This document shows positions 9,848-21,441 of a stretch of 64,000 nucleotides of DNA, in pieces (position 1 is the first letter of the stretch; each line of letters opens with the position of its first letter). Source of the DNA: Cerrena zonata (taxonomy: Eukaryota > Basidiomycota > Agaricomycetes > Polyporales > Cerrenaceae); the NCBI GenBank assembly GCA_038087015.1, contig JASBNA010000016.1, forward strand, positions 372,001-436,000. The letters are read 5' to 3'. Made by a program: the position numbers and the translations under genes. Under the pieces are notes generated by a model, which saw only the letters and a program-made list of their open reading frames with translations, searched no databases and was not told the origin of the DNA.

Positions 9848-12800
9848 GTGAGCGCTGAGTTTGGATAGGAGGGCTCGGGTTTGCAGTAAGGAGTTGCGGC
9901 GGATGTACCGGTATGTGATCTGGGATGTAATTTGGGATGTCAGGATCAAGGTTAAAGGGAGGTTGAGGAATTGTTACATCATAGGTATGTTTCTGATTGG
10001 ACACCTGTGAAAATTGGCACAGTGACACTGGACTGACGTTCAAGAACTTCGGCTAGGAATGTACAATTGTACTTGAATGAATTTGGAATGAGCCAAATAG
10101 CAATAACAAACTGTATTCTCCCCGTCTTTCCGTTTCCCGCCGACCCATCAACTAGGGAACTGTCGAGTTCTACCCGCGCAGCTGTGCAACTAACCCAAAA
10201 CTCCGCCGTGGCCCATTTCCTCAAACAGGCTCTCTTCCCGTCTTTTTTTCCGTTGTCATTTTTACACATCTCAAAAAACTCAACCCTCGCCAGGCTCACG
10301 ATCTTCCCTCCTGCCCGTTACAATTGTAATCACTGTGAGAAAGAGCCCGAATCCTACGGTTTCCCGCTGACTTCGGCTGTGGGCGAGATCATGACAGTCT
10401 TATGAATTCACTCTGTTCGATGACTCACACGGGTGCCTTTGTGCGTAATTGTCTTGGGTGAGTTTCGATCATTATTAAATCAAGAGGTAGGTGACAATCG
10501 GTTGGGTCTGCTCCAACCCTGATTGCACCATGTTGAGCTACTTCAGTCCTCGTCTTGGCTCTCACCCATACACTCACGTCGCTCGAAGGCCTTCAAGTCA
10601 ATTTTTTGCTTGCATAGAAATGGTTTTATGGAAACCGCAGAAAAAGGAATCCTGGAGTACAAAAAAGTGTCCTCCAAGGGCAATATCGAGCAACCATCTA
10701 ATGTCCGAGTCACCCAGGGTCCAAGTCGATACGATCACCACGGAATATTCATACCGAGGCACTCGATCTCACGGGGACTCGGGCAGCGGTTTCACTGTCA
10801 ATGACGTCCCTTCTGAATTTTAGAATCCAAAAACTATGTATCATCTCCACCGTTTTCCTCCATCCTAATACACACTAACGCATCGTCCTATCCCAAAATA
10901 TCTCTTCTAGTTTTAGTTTCCATACCCAGAAGAAGGAAACACCCTCCTTAGTCTTTGGTTCTTGGTTCTTCGGCAACCTCGACACTCAATACCCACCGTC
11001 AAAGACATACCGATTTACGGTGATCATCCTCACCCCTCCTAAATGAAATACCCTTTGACACCCTTCCTAATTCCTTACTTACTAAGCGAACTCATGATAG
11101 GAGCATCCATACGCACCCAAGTTCCTTACCGTAACCAGAAGCCCAAACGAAGTTCTCTATTGGACAATCGGACTTTCACACTAGCTTCCGCCGTGCAAAC
11201 CGTGTACGGCACCAACCCATAAGCACCTCATACTACACAATTATTCTCTGACGGGAATGCGCATGGCATGTACACAGAACTCAGAAGGCCAAGAATTCGA
11301 AGCGCGAGACGATTTCGGAAGCGCATCAATTGCCAGTGTAGTATGTAGGTGGTGGAGAAACCGGGCACGTTGAACTCTAACTTTACTTTACATATCCCGG
11401 TGTGTGCTTGAAGAAACGTTTTAGAACGACCGTGGCTGTGGGATAGCTAGGCCTTGAAGAGACTGCTCTAGCAAAGTACTAGCAAGAGGTGGTTTGAGGC
11501 TTTGGATCCTATTGGTCGAGGGTGGTGATTGGCTTGTCGGTGATAGGTTCTAGGTGTGGAATCGAATGGTTGGGACGTGTGCTCATTGGATGTAGGTATA
11601 CCGTCATTATTGAGTGAATTGAGTTAACGGAATGTGTTGATGCGGCGTCGCTCATTTTGTCCACTTGTCCACTTCACCTAATGTCCTCCTGATACCCAAT
11701 AGACCCTATCGTAATCTCCTCGAGTCCCATTCCTTCTGATACCCCCTCTCTGATCCCCTCTATCGCTTACCACCTGCTCTTTCCAGCTCCTCGAATATTC
11801 CTCTTCCTCCATAGAACATATAGAATTCCTCCTGGGCCTATATAGCCCCGTCCGGGAACCGATATACCTAGACCTGCACACACCTTTATTATTGATCTAC
11901 CCTCTAGAAAAACACGTCCTCACGCGGAGCGATTGCGAATTGTATCACCATATATATTTATATCTTATTCTATCAGTTTTATCACACACATACACATACC
12001 TCGCATCCTTGGGGCTCCAAGCTTTCCTTGTCTTCTCTGGTTCTCCCGTGATCTTTCCACTGGGTTTCCTCCGCTCTCAGGATCGTCCCTCACTCGAAGT
12101 AGAGAAACCCGTGGACTTGAGTATATGATATGTTGATGAATCTGATTACCGGATTGTGTGGTGATGCGTTGAGGAGCTGTTGTGCGCTTCTATACCGGAT
12201 GACCTGTAGTATCGAGGTCGAGATTGTTCTAAAAGAGCGGTGTGCGATGAGGAGACATCGGTGGAGGTGGTCGAAGTACTTATATGGATTGAGGAGCGGA
12301 TAATAAAACCAAGTCACGATCAGGGAAGGAACGTGACAAGATACTGAAACGCTTACCTACAACAACACCTTCCATATCCACCCTACCATGTGTCGACACT
12401 TACACAGTTAGATGTAATGACCGCCTTACTTCAAGTCAGTTCATAATCACCGTCACACGATTCATATCACGAAACGGTGATCGGAATCAAGGAGGACGGT
12501 GAACGGAGAGTTCATAATCCCAGCAGGCAGCGATCCAGGAAACCCTGAACATGACATGGAGGTGATCTTCGACGGGGGCCATTCATTGTCTAGGCAGGGT
12601 GTCCCTGTTTGTCTTGTGGGAGGAGGAAACTGAATGGGGATACGTATAAGGTACAGCGCAATGTGGTGGCAAGAAGGTCGTAGCGTAAGCGTACAATTCG
12701 GACATTGCTGGAATGAAAACAGCTGAATAAACCAAGACAAAAGGTTCCGCCTTCACGAACACATTTTGACTAACTGATCGACCCAAAAGCCGGCGGAGCT

Positions 12801-14560
12801 CATCGGCAACTCAACACCAGAACCAGACGGCCTCCGCCATGGTCCCGGCAATGTGGTAAAGACACCTAATAATCACGAGGAGAGAGAACGACTAGTGCAG
12901 GGGGGGGAACCCATGTCCGTTTTGCAAAGGGAACATATAGCGGCGGCGGCGGACTTGACTATCGTGGATCGCTGGAAATAGGCGGACCGGCAAACTATGA
13001 GCGAAAAGGGTGTGCTATATCTGAGATATGAAATGAGGCCGTAGAAATCGCAGTAGTTGATTCAATGATTGAATGTCGATAAATGGATTCATGGGTACAT
13101 ACATGGGAGTAGGTTAACTATATTTGGAGTCATAGTGGAGTATCGTTTTGCGATCTAGGTATGGTTAGTGTCAGTAATTGAGATCTGACTGTTCAGATCT
13201 GTAAAGCTGTCGAGATTTCGACGCTATTTTGCATAGATTGAGTTTCAAGCTTGATTTGTATGCGTGCGTCCCTGGATTAGACCGCAGGGGTGTGGCTCCA
13301 TCGTTTTCGTGACGACAAGGCCGGCGGAGACAGACGGTGACGGTTCCAAATGCATGGGAAGAGATGGGTAAATCGGATCCACAACGTGATGATGATACAG
13401 ATGAGAGAAGTATGAGCCTGGAAGAACGTTGAGGATCAGTGGGTCATCGATATCATAAGAGGTCATAAGAGATCATCAGAGGGGTCATAAGCAAAGTTAT
13501 GATGAGACCGTTGAGTAGCCCCAGGATAGCCTGGGTAAAAGTGGGCCATCTTTAGGTTCTGGTAGCCGGATAAGTAGGTTATATCATTATGTATTCGGAA
13601 AGGAGGGAAGGATACCGGCGGCGGAGGAGATGGCTTCTGAGACAAGGCCAGATGCGATCTAAGGATCCTTGGAACGTGTATCTGAAATTACATACAGCAA
13701 GGTCATGAACTACTATAGCTCAGGCACCGGTCTGTATCAATTTCGAGGAGCGAAAATAGAAGTAGGAATTGCTCGACGTGCCAAAAGTGGAGCATCTAGA
13801 AAGAGCAGAAGTGTCAAACGAAGTAACTTTTAAGGATTAACGAATCGAGGGAAAAACGAATAAGAGGACATTTTCTGCGGGTCGAAAATCAAGTCCGACC
13901 TCAATCGCACACTTGTGTTGTGCCGAGTGTCCGAAGGGGATGCTTATAAAAATAAGGGCGGGATACTTGTGGGTTAATAACCGATGTACCCAGGATTTAA
14001 ATGTCATCTCCGGTGGTCTGTTCATTTGTATGTAGTCATATGGAACCCACAGAGGATGTCATGGTGATGTATTACTGTAAGGAAAGAGTAAGTCCGAGAT
14101 ATGGACGTCAATGAGGACGGAACAGTACCTTGTCTGTTGCGGTTAAAGGATGACATTTGATGCAGACCAGTAAGAACAGAAGGCTAATTTTTGCCTCCCC
14201 GGGACCGAAACACGCGGGTCGGCGGAAGGATGGATTAGGTGTAGGTGAGCAGGGGAACTAAGAGGACAAGCGGCCGGTGGGACACCCAAGCTCGAGCTTA
14301 TTTGTGCATTACCCCTATTAGAGGAGCGAGCATAACAATGTAGGATATCCAAGTAGAATGTGGGGACGCCAAGTGATAATATTAGTGTATGCGCATGGTG
14401 AGGGAGGACAGAAGGCTGGACCAGCGTCGGCGGACATGGGAGGGGGGACCAGATTAGGCAAGAGCACGTGGCGGAAGGGGGAGGATGTTCTCCGCCGGTG
14501 AAGGGGTCAGTCTGAGACTCGGACTGTGACATTCTGTCCACTGCGACCGCGACCCGAGGC
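9848..14560. other. Gene-poor region of about 4.7 kb
   Basis: No gene could be built here with confidence. Short open frames occur on both strands. A minus-strand group between about 13.2 and 14.5 kb has some coding-like character (ATG frames starting MAHFYPGYPG near 13532 and MNRPPEMTFKS at 14025), but no family was recognised and splicing could not be closed. No long terminal or inverted repeat and no transposase or reverse-transcriptase motif was noticed. The stretch may be regulatory sequence for the methyltransferase gene, non-coding RNA, or an eroded gene. Confidence 0.4.
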
Positions 14561-14563
14561 TGG

Positions 14564-14571
14564 TTATATAC
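14564..14571 (+). promoter_or_regulatory. TATA-like box upstream of LaeA-like methyltransferase
   Basis: TTATATAC lies about 50 bp before the upstream ATG (14622) and about 110 bp before the preferred ATG (14679). Both distances are compatible with a TATA box. The call rests on sequence and distance only. Confidence 0.45.
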
Positions 14572-14678
14572 GCCCCCTCTCCTCCTCTCCTTTTCCCGTA
14601 AGTCCCCTTCCTCGTCTCCTCATGCGCGGGTACCGCGACAACATCGCCTTTGCTCAGTCTGTTTCTACCACTATTACC

Positions 14679-16249
14679 ATGTACGACGATCCAGACGACA
14701 TTAGCGACACTGAATCCATGTCTGGCTCGAGCATATCCCGCTTCGCTCCTAGCAGGGCCACCTCGGCCACTTCAGACATGTCCATGCGCTCTCCCTCACC
14801 CGAGCCCTCGGTCTATTCTGTAACGAGTCTCCTTCGAGAGGCCGCGTATCGCCAGCTGCATGGGCGGCATGTAAACAGCTACTCTGATGTCTACTCACTT
14901 CCCGCAGACGAGGAAGAGCTTCAACGGCTAGGTTCGTTCGGTACCTTTCTTGTCTATCTCACTCTCGATCTAATTTCAATCCAGATCGTCAGCACGAAAT
15001 GTTCAAGAGGACCATGGGAAAGTATCCCCCACTCCTTCCTGCAGTCCTTGCCGAACGTCCTGGAATCCAGAAGGCCGCCGTTGACTTGGGTTGTGGAAGC
15101 GGTAGCTGGTAGGTACCCCTCCTCATCATATCAAGAACCGAGGGAGTCACATCTACAGGATTCTCGACGTCGCGCGTGACTTCCCCCACTGTAATTGCGT
15201 CGCCATTGACTTGGTACCAATGCAGAACCTGTGAGTATTTACGGCATGCTTACTGTCCAAAACCTTCTCACGGCGCTTCTCTTCTTTTCTTACAGAGATA
15301 TGCCTCCCAATTGCAGGTTCGTGTAAGGTCCTAATTATATCCTTCACTCTTCTCAGACCTTCGTAGGAGTGAAGTAGATGACATCAACTTGGGCCTTCAG
15401 CACTACTACGAGACATTTGACGTAGTTCACGCTCGTCTAATTTGTACAGGGGTGAGTGACCTTCCTTACTTTGATGAACGCGTTTTCCGGGCATTACCAT
15501 TAGTTCATTACCTTCACACAAACCATACTCCTTGCGTTCCGGGATATGCTTGACTCGCCGCCGCCACCGTTCTGAAACAAATCTAATCATTGATCTCCGT
15601 TCCTGATCTTCATCTGTCTCTCCTTCCGACAAATCACATCTAACCATATCACACTCAACCTTAGATCAAAGATTACGCAGGTCTCGTCGACCACATGGCT
15701 CAGACCCTCCGCCCAGGAGGACTAGTCGACCTTACCGAATACAATTTCGTCATTCACGATGGAAACCGGAAACCCATTATCATCCCTGACGAACGGATGT
15801 TTGAAATGGAGGGCCCTTGGCTCCCGAGATGGATGAAGTTGGCCCAGAAGGCTATTCAACATCGAGGAGGAGAGGTTGATGCTGCTGACCATTTGTTTGG
15901 ATGGGTTATGCATCATGGTGCTTTTACCAATGTCCACCATCGTCAGTTTTGGTACCAGGCTTCGCCGTGGAAACGGCATACAGATATACACTCCCAGCGT
16001 GAAAATGAAATTGCTGCTACCATGCGGGAGGACATGCTGGTAGGTATTTGCAGCTGAGGTTTTATTTCGTCACTCACTATCTTTTCACAGGAATTCCTCA
16101 AATCTGGTAGACCATTGCTCTTAGGAGCAGGTATCCCCGAAGACACCGTAAACAGGATCGAGGCAGAAGCCCGTCGCGAATTAATCGAGGCCCACACTCC
16201 TCTCTACATCCTAATCGAAAATGTATATGCCGTCCGTCGTAACAACTAG
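14679..16249 (+). CDS. LaeA/UMTA-like SAM-dependent methyltransferase
   Basis: Class I methyltransferase of the fungal LaeA-like family; some members affect secondary metabolism and development, but substrates are mostly unknown. The ATG at 14679 has A at -3; an in-frame ATG at 14622 with poorer context is possible. The N-terminus is Ser/Asp-rich and probably disordered. Exons (from splice phases): to 14931; from the ATCGTCAGC acceptor near 14986 to about 15110; the WILDVARD exon; the 21-nt exon 15296-15316; 15367-15451; 15665 to the DML donor near 16038; and the last to 16249. The SAM motif I is VDLGCGSGSW, followed by acidic-loop VAIDLVPMQ. Further conserved pieces are YYETFDVVHARLI (motif II), LVDHMAQTLRPGG (motif III), and a family-typical C-half with WMKLAQKA and REDMLEFLKSGRPLLLG. 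It stands alone beside a gene-poor region, with no biosynthetic cluster visible. Confidence 0.85.
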
Positions 16250-16618
16250 TAGACGCACCCCCCCTCGCCCTCTAGATTTGTATTCCCAGTTACATTAACA
16301 CTTATCCCACCCCTCATCGATCATCTCTCGAAATACTTTGCTCTGTGCTGGCTCTCTGTCCTATCGTTTCTTGCTCTCATTTGTAATCCTATACCCACCA
16401 GGTACATTATATGCTTGTCTCGTTTCGTTGTATGATTAGGGATACTATTGTTCCATTTTTTTTCTTGGGATACATGCTGATGGAATAAAAAATAAAATGT
16501 ATATAGCAATCTCATTGTGTGTGAGGATCAAAGAACGAAGTTTGAGACGATCATCTGTGTCGAAACTGCACCTTCACCCTAGTCGATACAACAATAAGTA
16601 ACTATATTCACCATATCA
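16250..16618. other. Convergent 3' UTR region
   Basis: This 369-bp stretch lies between the methyltransferase stop and the stop of the first membrane-protein paralog. It contains an A-rich run around 16486-16497 (AATAAAAAATAAAAT), a plausible 3' end signal. Nothing coding was seen. Confidence 0.45.
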
Positions 16619-18261
16619 TTATCTTGAGTACTGAGGAGGTGGAATAGAAGGAATCCGCATTGAAGAGTTCGAAGGAGACCGCCTCGCCATCCTCTGAGTA
16701 ACAAGCTCCACCAAACGATCGATATCGAACCAAGGTCCTACTTGGGCAGAGTTCCGGCCAGCAGATTGGATTACGGGATTTGGTAGGTTAGTCCCGTTCT
16801 CGATTTGGAGACGGCGTGTTTTGCTATTGAGGTTGAGTAGTGAAGATCCAATGATGAGGCGAGGAATCGTGTATGGGGAGATAGTGCCCATGGAGGTATT
16901 CGTAGTAGAGACGAGTGCTTTTTCTTGTACCTTTGATTTACGTTGTAGGTAGACGACGAGGGAGATGGCGATGAGTAACACGAGGATGGTTGCGATTATT
17001 GGGACGACGATTAACGTCACAGTGAGTTTGGGTGTGTTAGAAGAGCTAGGCTTGGAACTGATAGTAGCAGTCGGTTGCGCCGATTTAGTCATTGTATAGA
17101 CCAGCCTATTTTTCGTAAGACCAAGTTAGAGCGAAGAATGTAACAATATAACGTATAACATACCCCCAATTTCTCCGACACTTCGTTCACTTTTTGTGTC
17201 TTCCCGTAAATCAAGGATAATCGTGAATCGGCAGCATTTGTGAGGGTTACTTGGTAGTCGTGTAATGGGTTAAGCCCTCCACGGTAAAAGAGCAAGGAAT
17301 CTGGAATAAACCAACGTGAAGTCCCGTTGTAGGTTTGGCGGTATGTTGTTTGATTGGTTAGATCCGCAAGTTCCTGAGGGGTAAATGCGTCCACAGACAA
17401 AATACTAAGCTGCGAAATGACTTACAACCGTATAAAGCTCATGATCGCAGTTCATAGTACCGTTCAACGATACCCCCACGCTACTAGTAAAATTTATAGA
17501 AGCTGATGCCCCAGCAACAGTAGTCTGAATGAACGGTTTCGAAACTCGATGGTCGTGTGTGTCCAACCAGTCCGATATAGGTGTACGTCCGACCTGAGTG
17601 ACGTCTTTAGCTTGATGGATAGTAAGTCTCGGCTTTCTTGCTCTAAACAACTTCTAAGGTTATTGCAAGGTTTTGAATCATGTACTGAAGAGGCGTTCGT
17701 TACCCTTCTGGGGAAACATCGGTGAGGATTCCATAATCAAAGTTGAAGTAATGAGTGGGGTCTTTGGGGAGAGCTGTGACGGTTATGGTGTGGGGTTGAT
17801 GGTCCATACCATCTTGAGCGAAGAGAAGTCCGTTCGAGGAACCATGAAATGTTGTGCTGTTATTGTCAACTGTGACTCGATACGAGCTGTTGGAGCTTCC
17901 GAAGAGGTATATACCTACGCCTTCACAAATCAAATGTATTAGGATTAAATCTTAGTGTGATGTAGTATGTTACCTAGCCAGTCCAACGTCATATTTGCAC
18001 CATGTGCCGCAGTTGTATGGAAGGAAACACCCTTAGGATGCTGCTGACACCGAGGAGCTCTGTCTCTGACCCCTGACTCGGGAAAAAGCCATTGCCAACC
18101 AGTACGCATATCACCATCAGCTAGAACATACCCCCCGAAGCATCAATACTATTCGAATGAATCTATAAAATTCGGAACGACGTACCGAATGGCATATATT
18201 GCCACATAGGGCTGGTATCCTGGATGGTGAAGTTGTAAGGCTCAGGCGGAGGTGGGGACAT
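16619..18261 (-). CDS. Surface-type protein with two beta-sandwich ectodomains and one TM helix (paralog A), reading frame doubtful before TM
   Basis: Not assigned to a named family; it resembles the many Agaricomycete proteins with N...TIDD(T/S)SP starts and no signal peptide. The ATG at 18261 gives MSPPPPEPYNFTIQDTSPMWQY. Ectodomain 1 holds GWQWLF, GVSFHTTAAHGANMTL, VGIYLFG and HTITVTALP. Ectodomain 2 holds DHRVSKPFIQTTVAGASASI, TYNGTSRWFIPDSLLFY and YQVTLTNAADSRLSLIYG. Several NxT/S sites fit an extracellular location. The last exon encodes LTVTLIVVPIIATILVLLIAI (TM) and a cytosolic tail ending IPPPQYSR, which contains a PPxY motif. Joining ectodomain 2 to the TM exon by the obvious 58-nt intron (17163-17106) breaks frame; a 111-nt intron (17163-17053) would keep it. 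About 46-56% of positions appear shared with paralog B by eye, so this is a tandem duplication. Confidence 0.75.
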
Positions 18262-19048
18262 AGTACAGAATAAGCGAGAGAGGGCGGTGAATAAACGATA
18301 GGAAGGTTTATGTGGGTGCGAACGCACCTTTACTTCCGACCTTACATATCTGTGACCCCATACATAGAGCTCCTCTTTCTCTTTCGGGGCATCGTATCTA
18401 AGAGACAATCAGAGTAGCAACTTGAACAAACGAAGAAGCCATTAGACAAGGATACCAAAGATCAGCTCGAGCTTTTAGCTCAGTGCATGATTTAACATAG
18501 CCAATGCTACCAGGTCATCCTCAGTGTAGGATAGGACAGTGCACCGATAGTGGTCAAAGCTGCTTGACATGGGTGACAACTGTATATTTAATGAGGTGAA
18601 ATTGGCTCGGGTCGGGGACAACAGTGTGGCAGATCCAAATGCTTCTCGTCAGTTGGTCGTAAAGCAAGTCAAAGAACCAGTTCCGAGTCGTCAGACAGAA
18701 CCATCATAATGGGATCCGGTCGAAGATTCTTCGATAATAGTATCATTCGTAGCGGCGTTTGCCAGTGGTGCCGGTGATGAATCACTCACATCCTTTGCCC
18801 CAAAACAGCGAATGAAAGTCATCATTTGACGAGCAAGAGAACACAGTGATATTTCCGGACAGTAACGTCACCCGCCGACAGTCACATCAACTTTCACAAG
18901 CAGCCAATTCGAATTCTTAGCTTCTCCTCGAGTTCATTATCTTGTATGTATGGTGATCCTACGAGTTCCGATTGAGGGAAATCTAAAAATGTCCTATGTT
19001 ACAAAGATGATGTAACGATTCTTACATGGGCTGTCCCTATCTCGTATA
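18262..19048. promoter_or_regulatory. Intergenic region between tandem membrane-protein paralogs
   Basis: This 787-bp stretch lies upstream of paralog A and downstream of paralog B. It must carry the promoter of A and the 3' UTR of B. No coding signal and no repeat shared with the region upstream of paralog B was noticed. Confidence 0.4.
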
Positions 19049-20719
19049 TTAGGGTGGCGGAGCGACTGGGATAGAAGGACTGGGAGGGGACAAGATCCTC
19101 TGAGTAACGAGTTCAACAACTCGATCGATGTCAAGCAGTATGTCTGTACGTGGGTCGTTTGGAGTGGTGGTTTGTGGGTCGGATTGTGTAACTGGAGGCG
19201 GTAATGTGAGGGTATTTTCTTGGGCCTGAGAGATCGGTGTGGTAATTTCCAAACGACGTGACTTACCTTCCAATCTTGCAGAAGAGGATGACGTGTGTCC
19301 AACTTTTGGGGAGATGGGATGAGGAATATAGGGTGAGATAGTACCAACGGGTGTGTTTGAGGTAGCGATCTCGGATTTCTTTCTCTCGGGTTTACGTCGC
19401 AGGTATATTGCAAGGAGGATAACAAGGATCACTATGAGCACACCCGACACGATCGGACCAATGATGATTCCTATGTTAAGTTTGGATGGATTAGGTGGGT
19501 TGGGTAATTGAGGTGTCACAGTACTAGTTGGCTGAAGTCCGCTGTTGCTAGTACTTGTGCTATTCTCTCTATGTTAATCAGTGATGGGAGTATCTGAGTA
19601 GAAGACATGAAACATACCCCAATCCACTTAGTTGCTTATTTACTCTATGTGTCTTTGCATAGACAAAAGATAGAGTAGAATCTTCGGCGTTGGTGAGTGT
19701 CACTTGATAGACATTTTCGGGGTTCAATCCCGCGTGATAGAATAGCAAAGCATCGGGCATGAACCAACGTGTAGTGCCATTATATGTATGTTGATATGTC
19801 AAGTTACGTGTGAGGTCTGTAAGGTTCTAAATATATCCGGGAGAGTGTATTAGGAACTATCAAAACGCCAGCACCATTCGCTTACAATTGTATACTCCCC
19901 GTGATCACAGCCTCTGGTACCGTTCAATGTAACACCTACGCTTTGTGTGAAGTTCATAGACACCGATGCCTCCGCACCAGCTGTTTCCCTGAAAGGCAAA
20001 GCGTGCGTAGAGATAGGTATTTAAGCGTCGCTCTTGATTTGCCAGGCAGAATCGGGGGTATATGTGAATAGACTGCTGTCCGTGGCAGGATGTTCAATAG
20101 GCTTTCTTACACCTGCGCTAGACGACTGTCAGGTTGAATAAGACGACTTTTAATGGTAAAGATAATTCACTTTGCAGGGACAAGATCGGTGAGAAGAGCA
20201 TAGTCGAAGTTGAACAGACTGTTCACGTCGTCGGGGAGAACAGTGACAACTATTGTGTGAGTTTTATGTGTTAGACCTTTTCGAGCGAACAGAATACCGT
20301 CTGAAGTTAGATTAAACGGAGTTGATGTATCGCTATCCACGGTGACTTGATATGGGCTATACGAGGTTCCAAAAAGGTATATCCCTACACCTACACCGGT
20401 ATTCAGTATATCGAGAGGACAATAGCTGTGAATCACTCACCTAGCCACTCCAGTGTCATGTTGGCACCATAGGCACCGGTGGTGTGAAACGAAACACCCT
20501 CAGGGTGTGTGTCACATAAGGGTGTTTGGTCATTCACCCCAGGCCCAGAGAAGACCCATTGCCAGCCAGTACGCGAGTCACCATCACCTGTAAAGTTCAC
20601 TAAGTGGCATTTTCAATAACATATGATGAAGGATGGAACGTACCAAATGGCGTATATTGCCACATAGAACTGGTGTCCTCAATTGTAAAGTTATAGGGAG
20701 AAGGGTGGCTAGAAGACAT
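19049..20719 (-). CDS. Surface-type protein with two beta-sandwich ectodomains and one TM helix (paralog B), C-terminal PPxY lost
   Basis: Tandem paralog of the gene at 16619-18261, with the same exon plan. The ATG at 20719 gives MSSSHPSPYNFTIEDTSSMWQYTPFG without a signal peptide. Ectodomain 1 has GWQWVF, GVSFHTTGAYGANMTLEW, VGIYLFG, HTIVVTVLP. Ectodomain 2 has TYNGTTRWFMPDALLFY and YQVTLTNAEDSTLSFVY. The intron before the TM exon preserves phase 0 (GLG to NSTSTSNSG). The TM helix is IGIIIGPIVSGVLIVILVILLAIYL, followed by RRK and a tail with GTISPY and IDRVVELVTQRI, both shared with paralog A. The protein stops at PPP-TAA, but the next codons (Tyr-Thr-Arg-stop) still match A's tail Q-YSR-stop. 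It probably sits in the plasma membrane with the C-terminus inside; ligand unknown. Confidence 0.82.
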
Positions 20720-21441
20720 AGGTAGTAAAGAAATGAAAGACAGGCGAAATTGCTCATTAGGTATCAATACGTGGAACATAAAAATGCCCTCCTGTAGCCC
20801 CACGCCCCGAGCGATAATTCCTCAGGAGAGATAACCAGTGGAGCAACATTTCATTGAACTCTGAAACCGACGGGGATCTGCCACTGTTGTGATACTACGC
20901 ACCAATAGAAATGATTGTGATCACTGCGACCAACTTGACACGATCCGTGATGACCACTGGCACTGGTACTTACTAATATTCTTACCATGAGGTCTTAAAC
21001 GACCGTACTTCAAGTTGCAGTGAACGACACAGCTATCGGTCAAGGCTACAGACCTCAAGAGTACTTTAGAGTACTTGGTCACCGTGGTGGTTAATATGAT
21101 GGAGGATCCCATTTCGCAAGCTACCAGTGGCTGTGACATGATTACCGTGACGTTGTCAAGTAACAACAGTCTTCACATAACCGGTGAAAACCAACAAGTG
21201 GTCGATTTTAAACTTGAAAGGGTTCAATGTCGAGGAGTCTGTCGCTGCTACTTGCCTAACCAACGTCAAGGACACCCAGTACTCAGATCATAGTGACAGC
21301 AGTACTTAATCTTACTTCGATCAAACACGTCACGGTAATGTATCAGTTTCCTACTGCCAACCCAAGTTGATAACTGAATTTCAATCAGGTGTTGGCGCAA
21401 ATGATACTATAGTTCTACTATCCTACACTGGTCCTCATAGC
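20720..21441. promoter_or_regulatory. Divergent intergenic region (paralog B / F-box gene)
   Basis: This 722-bp stretch lies between divergent start codons. The F-box frame stays open upstream of its ATG but only with a TTG codon. No TATA box or repeat stands out. Confidence 0.4.

Noticed and set aside
13170..13645. Minus-strand exon-like frames (MAHFYPGYPG...) that can be joined by a GTCTCA...TTCCAG intron
   Set aside because: The join is open but the donor is weak, no family is recognised and no upstream or downstream exons close the model; kept only as part of the gene-poor region note.
14679..20719. Secondary-metabolite cluster around the LaeA-like methyltransferase
   Set aside because: No polyketide synthase, peptide synthetase, terpene cyclase, P450 or oxidoreductase gene lies nearby; the neighbours are IST1 and membrane-protein paralogs.
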